From Phoebastria nigripes (taxonomy: Eukaryota; Chordata; Aves; Procellariiformes; Diomedeidae), in contig JAYKAV010003125.1 in assembly GCA_035582835.1 (NCBI GenBank), positions 62,001 to 126,000 on the forward strand: a stretch of DNA of 64,000 bases. The letters are read 5' to 3'. The notes beneath the pieces are model-generated. The model was given only the letters and a program-made list of their open reading frames with translations, was not told where the DNA came from and did not search any database. Both the position numbers and the translations under genes were made by a program. Each line of letters opens with the position of its first letter. Position 1 is the first letter of the stretch. Of the stretch, positions 1-14,200 are shown in pieces.

Positions 1-2183
1 TACTTTATCTCTTTTCCTTCCCTTTCCTCAACTTTTCTCTTTTAATCTTCTACTTCACTATCAAAAACAGCTATGGAAGAATGACCTCAGTTCTTCTCTG
101 GCTTGTAAGTAGTACTACCTGGCAGTAGTCAGGCTTCAGTTTGTTATTGGTGATAGGCAAGAAACAGTGAACTCAACTTTGCTTATCACTGTTGTTTAGT
201 TTTTACCTGAGAAAATTCCTGTCTGATCAGATGAAAAATAAGATGATAAATGGAGATCTGCGTGTAGTTCTTAATTTTTCTGAAAAGTATATTTTCTGCA
301 ATACATAGCAAATTTTTTTAACCTTTTCCTGACAATGCAATTATCAGTTTTTATACAGACTGGTGTGGAAAACTTGAAGGAAATAGTTAAAAACCCAACT
401 TTGACCTGCTGGCACAGGTACAATGAAGTGCCTCTTCTGACGTACTGGAGGATTAGTTTGAGTGGGATGAAAAGTAATTCACACTTTGTTCCCTTTACCG
501 TTTCCTGCAACTGCTCATTTTTTGTACAGTTACTGCTCATTTTTCTTGCTTCCTTTTTCATAATGATACAAACCTGTAATTTGTTGCTACTTTAACATCT
601 TGTTCTACATGTTAGCTTTCTTATACTTCAGTACTGTTTTACTTAAACAGGACAAATAACGCTTTGATGGGGGAGGGGAAAGGGCACATCAAGTCTATGA
701 TGAATCAGTTGAGTCATGTACATCTAGTTTATAATTTCAAATCACTGGCTTCCTGAAATGTTCTTTTTAAAAACAGTAAAATCTACCTTTGTATTTTAGG
801 ATGTGAATTGTGTGCTCATCAGACTGTCTGAAGCTGAATATGCTTTGTGAGACATAACTTTCAGGACAGCTTCTTTTTTGTAGGTAGATGAAGGCTTTAG
901 TTTTATTTCACTCTGGAATTCACATATGAGGTATAGATTTATTAACAAACACAAAAAGTATGTGTTCAGCTAAATCCTGAATTAAGTTAATCCTTGCTCG
1001 TAGTTAGTGTTGTGTTGAAGTAAAAATAATATTACTATTACAGGACAAAATTTCATCATACCTTAAAAAATGCAGACCTGTTTGGATCTGTTGGTTGCAG
1101 CTGCTTTTTTATTAGTATGATCTAAATGCAGGTGACAGGTTGAAAGCTGTCATCTTCTGAGCTCTACTGCTATTAGATTTATTTATCTACCTAGAGTAGT
1201 GTNTACTAATGAGCCATTGCTGGTGGAAACAGCCTTACAGTTGTTAAACACAATGTGTAGATACTCTAAGATCTATTGTTTGAGATCCTGATGTAATTTG
1301 ACCCTGGTTTGAGAAGGTACTTTAAATCTTGTTGGTTAGATATTGGAGGATCAATCTAATTTCATATGCATATTTTCACATGTCAGAGCAAGAAACTTGA
1401 CAGCAACACTAACAGAATTGAGAATCTGGCGGTAGAAAAATATTTTGATTAATATTTTTGTAGCATTCTGGAATGATCAGAAACCCCAGACTAAGACATA
1501 AAAAGTCAGGGAATATTGGTGGCATTAGTTAGGGCGTAAACATTAAATCTAAGAAATTCCATGTGTTTCTGATGAGCCAGAGCTCTGGTCATAGACTACC
1601 ATGTAGGATACGTAAGAAAATCAGTCCTCTTGTAATGCAATTCTAACACAACTGCTTTGATTGCTGGTCTGTTGATTTTTCTTTCACATTGGAAAATGGA
1701 GATCATGAAGTTTAAAAACAAGTTTGTAAGTGCTGTATTTTCCTGTAATACAGAAGCAAATTGTGTAGTTACTGGTTTAGAGAAAATGCTTCCTTTAGTG
1801 TAGAGCAGTTCTAGTATTTGGGGAACTTACTATGTATATGAGAAACAGAAGTGAATAAATGCATTATAATCAGCAAAGCTAAATATTTATGAAATGTTCT
1901 TTTTTTGTTTGCACTCTTGTTTGTGTGTTAATCTATCTCCAAGAAAATAAAAACTGAGCTTCTTAGGTCAGCTAGCTTAACCTAAGAGAAGAGGAGTAGA
2001 AGAACGTATCTTAATTTGTACAAATGACGCTTTGTTTTGCCAGGTGTTTATTTTAGAAATAATATTCTAATTTATAAGTCAAATCCTAATTGGCTTAATA
2101 GTGGATATGAATGCTACTTTTAATTTGAAAAGCAATTAAGCTATTAATTTAACTGCAATTAAGATAAATGTAACTTTTGACAG
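1..2183. other. Intron of ZNF280D (partial), upstream of the first exon seen
   Basis: AT-rich non-coding sequence with one N near 1203. I looked for the acidic D/E-rich N-terminal exon expected before ISNILNRVN and did not find it, so that exon lies upstream of the window. The small open frames on both strands at 271-595 overlap each other and resemble nothing known. No repeat was recognised. Confidence 0.7.
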
Positions 2184-2249
2184 ATATATTGAACAGAGTC
2201 AACCTCAGCTCATCTCGAAGGGGGATACAGAATGGTGCACCCAGTAGAG
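2184..2249 (+). CDS. ZNF280D: ZNF280D coding exon 1 in window
   Basis: The acceptor is TTTTGACAG before 2184 and the donor is GTACTT at 2250. The exon opens with two bases completing an Asn codon, then reads [21 protein letters not shown]. This matches the ILNRVN motif that follows the acidic N-terminus of ZNF280C and ZNF280D. It ends one base into a Gly codon completed by exon 2. The following intron is only 107 bp. Confidence 0.85.
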
Positions 2250-5200
2250 GTACTTTATTGTCCTAATATGGTAATTAAAAACAAAAAATCCACAACACTT
2301 ATGAAACATCCGACTGCAAAATTATGTAAAGATAACTTTGGAATCCTTTGCAACAGGTACGGTTACTACATTCAAGCCTGACACTCACCATTATGCGACA
2401 CCTGCCTCCAGCCCCAGTGCCATGCCTGTTTCATCAGTCTTTCAGTCTGTATCCAGACCTACAACTAGCTCTGTAGCAGTTCAGCCATTGTCTATACCAG
2501 TGAATGTTTCAGGAACTTCACAAACACTGCAGAGACCAGTTGCTGGATGTTTATCAACACAGCAGATGCCTGGGTCAAGTTCTGGAATATCACAGCCTGT
2601 TAGCAGACCTGTAACTATTCCAGTGACGACACAGCCAGTATCAAGAAATATCTCGGTTCCTGTAGTGGCTCAACCTGTATCCAGGCCAGTGACGACTGTA
2701 ACAGCACAGCCTGTAATACTCAATCAGGTAAATTTTTATTCCCTTAAACTGTAAAATACTCAGGTGCAATTATTTTTGAATAAATTAATGAGGAACATAC
2801 TGACTCAGTCTAGTAATTTGAAGACCTGGACTAGATTATAGACTAGCATTATATAAACTGTAAAGATTCAAGGACTGTAACCTTGCACTGGTGAAATAAA
2901 ATATGTATTTGAAAATACTGATTTGCAAGACTCAAAGATGATAGCTTTAGTAACAGTGGAATTACATTAAATGAAAATCTTAGGCATAAGAGAAATCAGG
3001 ACTGTTAAGGTTATTTTGTTTAGGTTGTGTGGAGAAATGATGGAAATTCTCATTCTCTAAATTTTGCAGATTTCTCTGCTCAGAGACGGATCCTCCGCAT
3101 TGATAAATGAATTTCATTTTTAAATAGCTTGCATTTGGTGTTTAAAGTAACTTTGTGGTTGTCCCACCTGATTTTTACAGTACCTGTCTTGGAATTTTTG
3201 CTTCTTAAGAGAATGCTGTAGTGGTAGCTCCCTAGGTGTTCTTGCTTTTTGGTTCACGTGTCAGTTGTAGTGAAACAGTAGTATGGTAAGGAGGACTTAA
3301 GCGACCAAAAGTTGTTGGGTCAGTAGATGAAACAATTTGGCAACATACATGTTTTGTTTGAAAAGCCCAAGGGAATTATGCACATAGATCATGTATCATA
3401 GAACTTCCTCGATTGCCACAGAACCTCAGAATGATAACTTCAGGGAGTCAAGTTAGATGCTGTTTTTATTGCCTTAGCTGTTGGACATTTGTGAGAGAGA
3501 AAGAATGAAGATTAAAATTTCATATTTGTATGAAGTAAACTATGATGTGATACCTTTATTGAAAATAATTTAAGCTGGAACTGTTTAGACAATGTGCCTA
3601 TAATATTAGCTACTAATGTCAGGTTAAAATGAAGCCTGACAGTAGGCACCATCTCCACCATCCATTCAAATATACACACCTGCAGTTGTCCCAGCTGACA
3701 GTGTTTTGGTATAAATAAAAATCATGCAGCCTAATGTATTCTGCATTTGCTGAATAGGGGTATCAGTCTGAATGAACATAGTTGATAAGGCCATTAAAAC
3801 ATGAGAATTAGGTGTTCTTCTTAAGACTTGTGGCTAAGCCATTGGTGATGGGGGGTTGTATTTTAAGAAAAACAATGCAATGGAATCATTGCCTGTAAAC
3901 TGGGTAGCTGAATCTGTAGCAGATTCATTAGGAAAGAACTCATACTTTCCAATTTTGAGTCTTCAGCATTGATTGATAGTTTGCAGAGAGAAATTGTGGG
4001 CATGTCTGGTGAAGTGGGTTAGCTAAATCAGTCTGTCACTGTATCTAAGAAGGCCTAAAAAATGATATAATCAAAAGTCCAGTTATGGGTAGGATGTCTA
4101 GATTGCCTCTGGAGTTCTCTTAAATCTGTCTTTATAAAGCAGGACAGTTTAATACAGAGACATCTGCTACTTCACATAATGTATACACATATTTCAAGTC
4201 TGTGAATTTTATTTTTATAAATGTTTACTTATGACATAGTATGCTTTATTAAATCCTTCAAAGGAGTACTAGGATGTCGTGCAGAATCTTTGCTGCAAAA
4301 GAAAGCCCCCTCCTTTACTTCCCTCACCCATACATGCTCATGTTTTTGTTCTAATAGATAAAGCTGCTAGTGGCCTCTACATTGTTTTTATTAGAAAAAC
4401 TTAAGAGTAAACAGACCTGGGAAAGCTGAACTTCTCTGAAAGGTATATGTAAGCTGGACGCAACTCATCAAGACAGTGATTTTCTTTAAAGACACTATGC
4501 ACACAGCACTTCTTTTTTTGAGAGCTCTTTCTCATTCATCGAGTTTACTTTCAACAGGAATGTCACAGATGAGACTTTAGTTAAGTTTTATAGTCTTACT
4601 TTGCCAAAGTCTGCAGGTTGTTGTTCTTCCCTGGCAGAGTAGAGAAACACCTATTTGAAGAAGTTGCAGCCTGAAATACGACTTTCAAGGTACACAGCAT
4701 GGACTCTAACCATGTATTAGTCAGTTCTGTCTATTCCAAGTTAGACTGACATGCTTTAGAAAGTAATGCATCCTTTTCTGGGATATCCAGTGCATAGATA
4801 TTCCACTGTTGAAATTATCATATATTATGTGGTTTCTTTACAGTGTTGACATTTTGATCATGGCTTTCATAAGCTCTTAATTTTTTTAAGTTATCCTAAA
4901 TGTAACATCCTATTCTTTGGATGTTAAGAAATTCTTGAGTACCTTTAGGAAGATTGTTCTGGGTTTTTTTCCTTGCTTAAGATGTGCTGAAAGTGAATCT
5001 TCCATCTCTTCAACTTAACTTTTCTAGATTCAGAATTGTATTTCCAATTTTAGCCTTATCTAGAATAATTTGTTTTCTTGTTTTTGTATTGTTCCTGCCA
5101 CTTGATTATGTTACATTTTTTATGGGGAAAGAGGCTTGTTTGGTGTGCTTTTTTTTAGTGAGGTACTGTAGTTCAGCTTCTTGGGCAAAGTTCTGTGATT

Positions 5201-8200
5201 TTTAATATCACTCCTGCCACATAATGTCATTTGCTGTTCTTAGTGTCATATGTATACTACCTGTATTTTGGTTCATGTCCTTGGTTTGAATTGTCTTCAC
5301 TCAAGAGCTCCTTAGGTTTTTTGACACCCCCATCCCCCACCCCCATCCCCCCCCACTTTATCTAGTCTTTATTTCACTTGAGGCCACTGTTTTATATTGA
5401 TGATTTTCTGCCTTGGGCTTTCTGTGACGTTTTCATTCACACATTTTCTGTTTCTTCCCAACTTGATTCTTCCTAAGTGGCAAGGGCTTCAAATAAGTTT
5501 TTCTGGGAAATGTTTGACATTTGGATCTTCAGCTTCAGATGTTGAAACTTACCTTTGAAATGAAAATATTGTGATATGAAGATGACTGTGAGGTATGACT
5601 AGACACTGTGGCAGAACCCCTCTTTAGCTGAACATCCTTCAGAGTGCCTTTGCATTCTTAATATGGTGCAATATTTTTTAATCTCAGGATGTCAAAGTTT
5701 TTTCTGTGGGAACTGATTGCTTTTGATCACCAACTGGGTTGAAACACACATTTCCTCAACTTCATAACATATAGGTCTATAATTTACCTTTTGTCAATGT
5801 TTGGTATTCCAGTTTTATCATTGAAATACCCTTTTCCAATCACAGGCTTGATTCACTGACTTCCTGTAAAACTCTAGTTTTGTTACTGCACTACGTTAAA
5901 GCAGTTTCAAAAATTCTGGGATGAATTTGGCTTCAGTTGTACTTTTTACAGCAATTCTAATTCAGTCAGAGCTACTGCTGCGTATATGATAGCATAGGGC
6001 TATCCTCTTCTTTAAGAAAAATTTGTTCTTAGTGGTGAAGATCTTCTATAATTCAGCGCTCAGAATGCTCTCTAATAAGCCCCAGCCAATTCTGTCCATA
6101 TCTTTCCCCTACTTAATAGGCACTTCCGTCAGTCTGAGTGTGATTCAGGTTCCAGTTGTTCCTAGTTAGTTTTGGAAGAGCAAAGGTCCAATACCATGCA
6201 TTGTAATTCCTCTGTGTGGATTTGGTTACCAATTGTCATGTTGGTTTCCATAGTTAGGAAATCTAGGATGCATAGTATGAACCCAGTATTTTCACTAGTT
6301 TCTTGGAAAACTAAGAGTGGTGGTGGATTTTTTTTTTTCACTTGAGCCCTAGGAACTTTATTTATAAAGATGTTGGGTTTTGCCTTTCTGCATGTGAGAG
6401 CACCTGTACATGTTATTTTTATTTTCTTTTTTTTTTTTTTTTCATTGATGTGGTAAAGTTGTTTTGGTTTTTTCTTTAACACGTTTTTGCTTTCTAAAGC
6501 ATGGGAAGATACTGGTTTTTTCTGTATGTAAAATGACAGAGCCAAATTGCATGAAAGAAATAATTGTAAACAGAAAAGGACATTTTGAAAATTATGAGAC
6601 TTTGAATTTCCAGGATGTCTGTTCTTACTTTCTTACCAGATATGTTTAGTATGTACTAGGGAGATGTACATATGCCATCAAAATACCCAGGCTATTATTT
6701 TCAAGAAAGTTAAAATGTTAACAACACTTAAACAAACCACGGAGTAGTAAGAGAAGCAGATTTTGTGTGCAGCTATTGTATTGGTCATACTTCAAATGTA
6801 GGTGGTGCGCATAGTCCTTCACACTAAGAGCCTACCACAGGCTTACCACCTAAGCATTAGTTGTGTTTGACATGGGGTTTGCAAGCTAAGCTGCTTTGCT
6901 TGTAATTTCACTGACCAGTCTGAAACCATTGTGGCTACAGCAACACCTGCTCTGTTGTGACTGCAGCTCATGTAGCTGCTACTCATAACAAATAGAGCAG
7001 AGAAATTTAGTAACTATTTCCACAGCCACTCTTGAACATTTATGTTTTATTTGGTTAGATTGGATTAGGTCACTCACCAGAAGAAAGAATGGCTCTTCAT
7101 TATCATCAAGGTCCTGCGGGGTCTTCATTTAAGAGATGTACAACAAAAAGACAGGATGGGGAGAAGCATCTTCCTTTTTGTTCAAATCTTTTCTGGTACT
7201 TAGGAGTCCTAAAATAGATTTTCATACCTGTATGTGTACTTGTGCACTTCTTTAGACATCTTTCCATCAAGTTTAGTCTACATGGTGGTAGTTAAAAATG
7301 TGGTAACTTCCACAGGGATGTTTTCAAATAAGTAGCACAATTGTGAATGGGAAGCATTTTGTGAGATTGATCTTTACAGAAAAAAGTATTTTGGCCTTTG
7401 TCTCATGGATACACTGATGACAAAGTCTGTATATGTGTATTGGGTGAATTTTTTTTTTTTTTTAAAAGGAAAATGGAGCTACTTTTGTCAAGTTTTTTGT
7501 TTCACAGTACAGCTTGATGAAGTGTAACCAATTGAATTATTTCAGAGTAGAAAGATCAAGTGCCAATATTTTGCTGTTGAAATTAAACCTAGCTCTATTA
7601 CAAGGTTTTTCTTAACTCCTTGTTGCTATTGCTGAAAATATTTCATGTTCCAGATTGTTCGTGTTAGGATGAATGGCCTATTAAGATGTGAGCAGTACTG
7701 ATGGATCTTGGAAAGCGTGTTTCTCTTATCTCCCCCCCCAACCTTGAATATCTGTAAAGAGAACTAAATTTCATGTTTCTTTTCCCTCCAAATTTTACCT
7801 ATTGAGTGATCAGTGAAGGTGTTTAGTTTTAACAGTTTTCAGTGTTGGAGCCAAGAAATGTGGACTATTTCATTTTTTAGGTTATATGTCGTACTAAAGG
7901 GCAAACCTTTTAAACTGAAGAGTAAGAGGATACCTGTCTTGGCGATGCTCAAAACTTAATGTAACAAGGTGCTGAGAAACATGAACCAACTTTTAGGTTA
8001 GCTGTGCTTTGAAAAGAGGGTTTGATTATATTATTTCCAGAAGTCCTTACGAAATTACTCTGCATAAAAGAAGAAAAAACCCTTAGTGTTATCATGAATT
8101 TGAGTGCCATTCCCAGTCAACGTGCTATAGATACACTTTTACTTTCATTAAAGCTTGACCACTTAGCAGAATTTGATTGATTTAATACCATCTTGCTTTG

Positions 8201-11200
8201 AGAAGCTTCTGCTTGCTGCAAGTTTGTGCTACTTTTGAGTTCTGTTTTCTGATCTTTTAAAATACAGCTAGCTGTTATGCAAGAGTAACAGGCAAATGCC
8301 AGAGTTTGGATTGAAGGAAGAAAGTATCAGAGTTTTTTGAAAAATAATTCAAGTATAATTTGAAACATCATCAGAGTTTTGAACAAAAGCCGTCAAATTA
8401 GCAATTCAAACAGGTTTAGTAATATTTCATAAAATGGACTTTCCCAGGTCTTATGGTTGTTTTTACTATTCTGATACACAGCTATGAATAAATTAACAAC
8501 CACTGATAAGAGTTGCAAACTTACCAAAATGTCAAAAGAAACTATTTTGCGGAGATTGTAATTAACTTGATTTACAGCTGAGTACTTATGAGTACTTTTA
8601 AGCAATCACATGTTTTTAAAATAAACCCTTTGAAGCCTGCAAGTAAAAAAATGTTAAACCTCAAATTTCTTTTCCCTCTTGAAAATATCTTATTAGGATT
8701 ATATTATGGATTCTCCACCAGCTGCACCAGATAATACATCTGGTATACTGTTTGGTGTGAGACAGAACTCGGGAGTTCCACAGTACCAGACTGGGCCAGC
8801 AGTGAATGTAACAGGTGGGTATGACTGTAGTAGTTGATAAGAGAAAGAAACAGTCTAATGTCATTTAACTGTAGTGCAGATCTTTGGGTTATAACTTTAA
8901 ATAGGCTTTCTAGAACATAGTATAGCTACTTTTTTCTTCCCCCTGTACATAACACTGTATAATGTTTAATGAAATAAACTTTGGAGCCTTGTGTTGTCAG
9001 GCTTTGCTTTTCAGCACATTCAGTACAGACTGACTGTAATATCAACTGGTGTCGTCTTATAATGCTCGTTTAGATGGAAAAAATATTGCCAGATCCACTG
9101 TAATTGTTTTGACCAATAAAGGCTCGTTTTCAGTATATCCAGCACTCTCTGACGAGCATGAATAGGAATGGCTGTTAGCAAGAGAGGGGCTGTGAACAGT
9201 ACCAGAAGAACTTCCTGAGTCTGCTGAGTGGATTCCCTGTGATGATGATCTTGGTTTCCAGACTGCTATAAATAGGAGTTGGAGTAGATGGGATCAAAAG
9301 GATCCTGTCTGAAAAGGAGGGGAAGAGAAAGAATATGTAGTTTAACAACTAAAATATTTTTTTTCAACTAGCTAAATTGTGTTTCAGCAGAAACTATTTA
9401 ACCTACTTAAAAACAAACAAAAAAGTGCGTTTTTTGTGTCACANCAGATTAAGTAGATTTGAAGCATGCAGCATATTCAATCATAACAGGCTATAACTTG
9501 GGACTTCCCTTCTTTTTCATGAAGGATTGCATTTTTGTAATGCAGAATCCTGTCATTCAGTCTATAAGTTACAGATGACAATCACTTCTGATTCTTCCAT
9601 GAGGTAACAGGTTACGTACAATGAGTGGCCTAACTGGTCATACTAACAAGTTATGTAGAACAGAGTGATTGCTAGTTTATTCTGCTTGCTATGATGATTT
9701 TGCATCTCTAGTTTAGGCATTCACTCCAGGTACTTACCAGTGAAGGGTTGGTAGTGTATTTCATTGTATGTGTCCAACTATTCTGTGATCTCATTCTTGT
9801 CTTACTGGATTAGATAGCTTTTTGTAAAGTAAGCAAAGGTTTTATTTCTTGCAAATGGTTCAGTATTCCAGCCCTTGTTCTCCAAAGAAGGTATTAAAGT
9901 TTAATTGTTTGTGGATTTGTTTTGTTTGTGGTTTGTTTTTTTTTTAATTTAGGAGACCTGCTTGCATATTTAAAAATTACTTGTATTAGTCTCTTATCCA
10001 GAAAAATGAAATACTTAAAAGCATCAAGGATTGTAGTTCAGAGTGTCTTAAATATACAATACTTAGTCTATGTTTATTTCTTAAGACGGCAATAGGATTT
10101 AGAAATTAAAAGGTTTATAATTGTGGGTTGAAACACAAGTATCTTTATGACACAGAAGGGAAATTTAAGATACATTTCGCTTCACAACAAGGAAGTGTCT
10201 TGAGTATTTTGTGGTTTGGCTTGCATGGTGAGGTCACATAATGCGCTTACATTCATGTTGTTCATATGTGCCAATGCTTACTTGCCTGTGCTGGTGCTAT
10301 GCTTCCTCTAATTCATGTGCAGCACTGTGGGCACAAGACATTCTGAAATATGGTATTTAAAAGCAGAATCCTTTTGGGAACTGGCCTGTGATACTCTGCA
10401 GGACAATTTAACTTCTGTACATGGATCATTAAAGACATTTTTTAGTTCAATATAGCATAAATACTTATTTCTGAGGTCTAAGCAGGGAAATGACAAGCTG
10501 CTAACGGACGCTAACCAACCATTTTGTTAGGTTGCTAAATAGGTGGTGGTGGTAAACAGCATTGATAACTCTTTATCTGCAGGTTGGATGGGCACTGGGG
10601 ATATATGTAAAACTGTAGTTTGCCTTCTGACAAAATTTTGGGATCATTCTCCGACAAACTTCACCCACTTGGAGGAACCGGAAAATGACATAACCAGTAG
10701 AAGAACTGTTCTGTGGTATTTAGGAATTGACTGGACTGTATACATGCATTCATAGCACTAGATTAATGGGAGATGTTGGTGAGGGACAACGCACTAGAAG
10801 CCTGAAATAATTTGGCTTTCATGTCCCTATTCTGTTAATTTGATCAGACTGTTACCACAGTACACTTGATGCTTTTATTCTGGGTTACCATTTCAAATGT
10901 CTTTTGCCATCCTTCATAAAATCAGGCCCAGCAAGCACAGATGCACATAAGTGTTAAGGATTTTACAGTAGTGTTGTGTGTTTAGAAAGCTGTCGGCAAG
11001 GTGATACTGCATCCAGTATACTTTGCTCCTTCTTGCAATCATTTTAGATATTGTACACAATAATACTGTGTGTATGAGTATAGCCAACTGTTTCATAATA
11101 GCTACAAAATATTTACAGAAATATTCACTAATTGTGTGAAGTGAAGGGAATAGACTCCTGAGCAGCCTGAAAAACAAACAAGAATTGTTTGGCTGCTGCT

Positions 11201-14200
11201 TTTCTCTGTTCTCTTGAGTACCTGGAGTCCCTGACGGTTTTGGCTCTGTGATCTGCTGGGTAGAGGATTGGACAAACTAGTGTGGAACGTGGGTCATCCA
11301 AGGAATTCTTGTTTCCACGCACCAGTTGAGAGAGGCACTTAGATGAAAAGAGGAATCAATCTGATTTATACCAGCTAGATATTAAATAATACTTGGAATT
11401 GGTTTGACTGTTTTTCAAAATAGGCTTTAATTTTTTTTTTTTTAAATGAACAAACAACAATTCAAATGCAAACCTATGTATATTCTCCTAGTATTATCAT
11501 AATTCTTCTGAAAGAGGGAATTTATTAGATCAGAGTTGTATAAACTGAGTTAAGAATGCTCACCTTTATAAATACATAAAATAGTCTTCAAAGTTTTTGT
11601 CACAGATGTGTCAAGCTTTTTTAATTGAAATTATGACCAATTTTGTTAACATGTAAAAATAGTCCTTTTTTCCAAATCAGGTTTTCTANAGTAAAATAAA
11701 ATACTTACTGAAGATTCTTGTAAAATCAGTCAGACCTTCTGTCTTTTCCCTGGCCTTCATTACACGACTACGCATAATTAAATATATAGCAGCAGTTCCT
11801 GCTGTAGGTTGATGGCCCGATGCTCGAGTAACCTCAGTGATACAAAAGAATGCTAAAGTCATACCAGCTGTATGGAAGCCTTTGCTGATCAAGACACATA
11901 TGTCAATGTAACCAGCTCATATACCTAACAGTGCAAGTATAAGTAAATTAAAAAACCCTAGGAAGAAGTAGTATCTAATGAATAACCTGTTTATTTTGTG
12001 AATGTGTTAATTACCTTAGGCAAACAATGCAGAGAGTGAGACATTTGAGCTTAATATGTTAATTTATGTCAGAAAGAAGGAAAGGTGCGCTACAAAGGAG
12101 AACGTTAGGATGATTAAATATGTATATAACGAGTGAATTATGTTTTCCTGTATATGAGGCAGTGTGGTAAATTCTCCAAGATGCTCAAATATCAGCATTC
12201 CCTGTTGGGATTCTTTGTCTCTGTGGATTGAATGGGAAGATTATCCAGAGTGTTTTTTAGAAGAAATACTGCAAAAAATAAGTGAATCAACTGTTCTTTC
12301 AAAAGAGAGCAAATAGGTGTGCTGTGATTGGTCATTAAAAGTTACAACACTGTTTTCATTTTGCATACAAACTGAAGTCTCAAATGTTTTACAGAGTTAA
12401 ATAACAAACTAAACCAGCATTAACGTAGGATCAGAAAAAAGGAGAAATGTTTTTCATCAGAAGGACAGAGGTTGTTCCAAATAGTGGGCACTGCAGAAAG
12501 CACCTGCTTAGCTTAACTTTATTACTGTGAACTCACCTTGTCTCAGATTAGTGTGGGTCAAGATGTGAAAAGTAGGTCAAATAAATTCAGGTGGTCATAG
12601 TATGATTTACTGGGTTTCAGGGATGGGGCTGTATCTCTTTGCATTTACCCTTTCCTTCTCCACTGGCCTTAGAATATTCAGTCTGAGTTGGATATCTTAA
12701 CTTCTGTATGGCTTATTATTTTAGGGAAATCTTAACTGCTTTATGTAGACTTGTCCATCCGTTAAAGTATAGGCATCAGTAATGTGTTCATAATATACTA
12801 TGGAAAAAAACTGAGGTTCTTTAATTTAAACCACTGTAGGTCTGAATGAGAGTGGTTTTGTATCTAAGCGTCCTGCTACTTCTGAAGGCAACAGTGTAAC
12901 TCCAAAAAAGGCCAAGCCTAATGAGGTTGGTGCTGGAAGCAATTCAGCTGTTTCACCTACAGTTAACTCTCCAACAGTAACACCATCACAAAATGTATCT
13001 TCAAAAGGTAGGGTAGATCAAATGGTCTAGCTGTCAATCCATGCATCTGTTTCATGGAAAAAGCTAGAACTCTTGTAATGTTTTAAGTTGGTTGGTATTA
13101 TTAATGCTATCAAGGCAATGTAAATAAGTAAACTCTGTTCTTATGCCTTAAAATAAGAAAAACTTTTCTATGCAAGGATTTATATACCTTTACAAATTAA
13201 TGCACCCTAGGTTATTACCTATTCAAATTTTAGACCTTTATTGTTTAGTAGGTATGTTTGAATTCTGTAAAACAATGATTAGTTAAGTTGTTTAGTGGCT
13301 GTGAAGACAGATGATCAAAATAAATGCCCCGACCTCATACTCTTAGTTCAGATTTTCTATGTCAAAGAACTGAATAGAGAGTTGAAACTTTAAAAAACAA
13401 CCAACCAGAAAATCAAGATTGAAGGAATTCTGTGGCTGCTGAATTTCTCGACTAATACTGATTAGATAAAAGGAACTAAAAAAAAATCACTGTAGGAATG
13501 TCAGGCAAGGCAGCAAGGACTCAGGTTGTGGAATCTCCATCCTTGGAGATAGTCAGAAGTTGACTGGACACGGCTCTGAGCATCCTGATAAGGTTGGACT
13601 TGCTTTGAGTGGGAGGTTGGACAAAAACACCTCCACAGGTCCAACCTAAATTATTCAGTGATTCTGTACTTTGGCTAACTTTTGCAAAGTGTGTTTTGCA
13701 GTTCCCCCCTTTCTTTTGCAGCAGCGTTTTTGGTACAGTTTAAAATAGTAGTGGGAAAGGAGGAGGGGATTTAAGTTTCAAAGAGAGGATGTTCTTTGAA
13801 AGACATTTCCCTCCGTACAAGGAGAGATGATGTAGCTGTTTCAGCATATTAATAATTAGGTGCATTTTCCTCCTGAGCCAAAAGGTGCTTTCCAGTTGAT
13901 TGTAACAGACGAGGATTTATTCTTGACTTTGAGATATTTGCAACCACATACTCTCTCCTATAATGTTAAAATGAGGAGCTACCTACAGTGTGATTCTGTT
14001 GTTTAGAATTGTTTCATATTTGGGTTTTTTGCATGTCTTGTTTGCAGCTGGTTTGCTATCAGACTCTTCCCCAGCAACCAGAAGGAAGTGGCTATAACAT
14101 GGAATATTGCAGCAAAAAATTTTCCTCCAACCCTGTGTTAGGTAAAACAGATATTGTGCTGCAGCCTATAATATACAAAAGATAACCGGAGGATCTTACT

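Noticed and set aside
271..595. Overlapping open frames on both strands
   Set aside because: Short and mutually antisense, no splice or similarity support, inside an intron.
2338..2356. ATG-initiated extension upstream of exon 2 (MESFATG)
   Set aside because: It lies before the acceptor CAACAG, and the reading frame is instead joined to exon 1 by a split Gly codon.
6162..6545. Minus-strand open frame of 127 codons
   Set aside because: It runs through a poly-T/poly-A tract (a run of Lys) and resembles nothing; probably chance.
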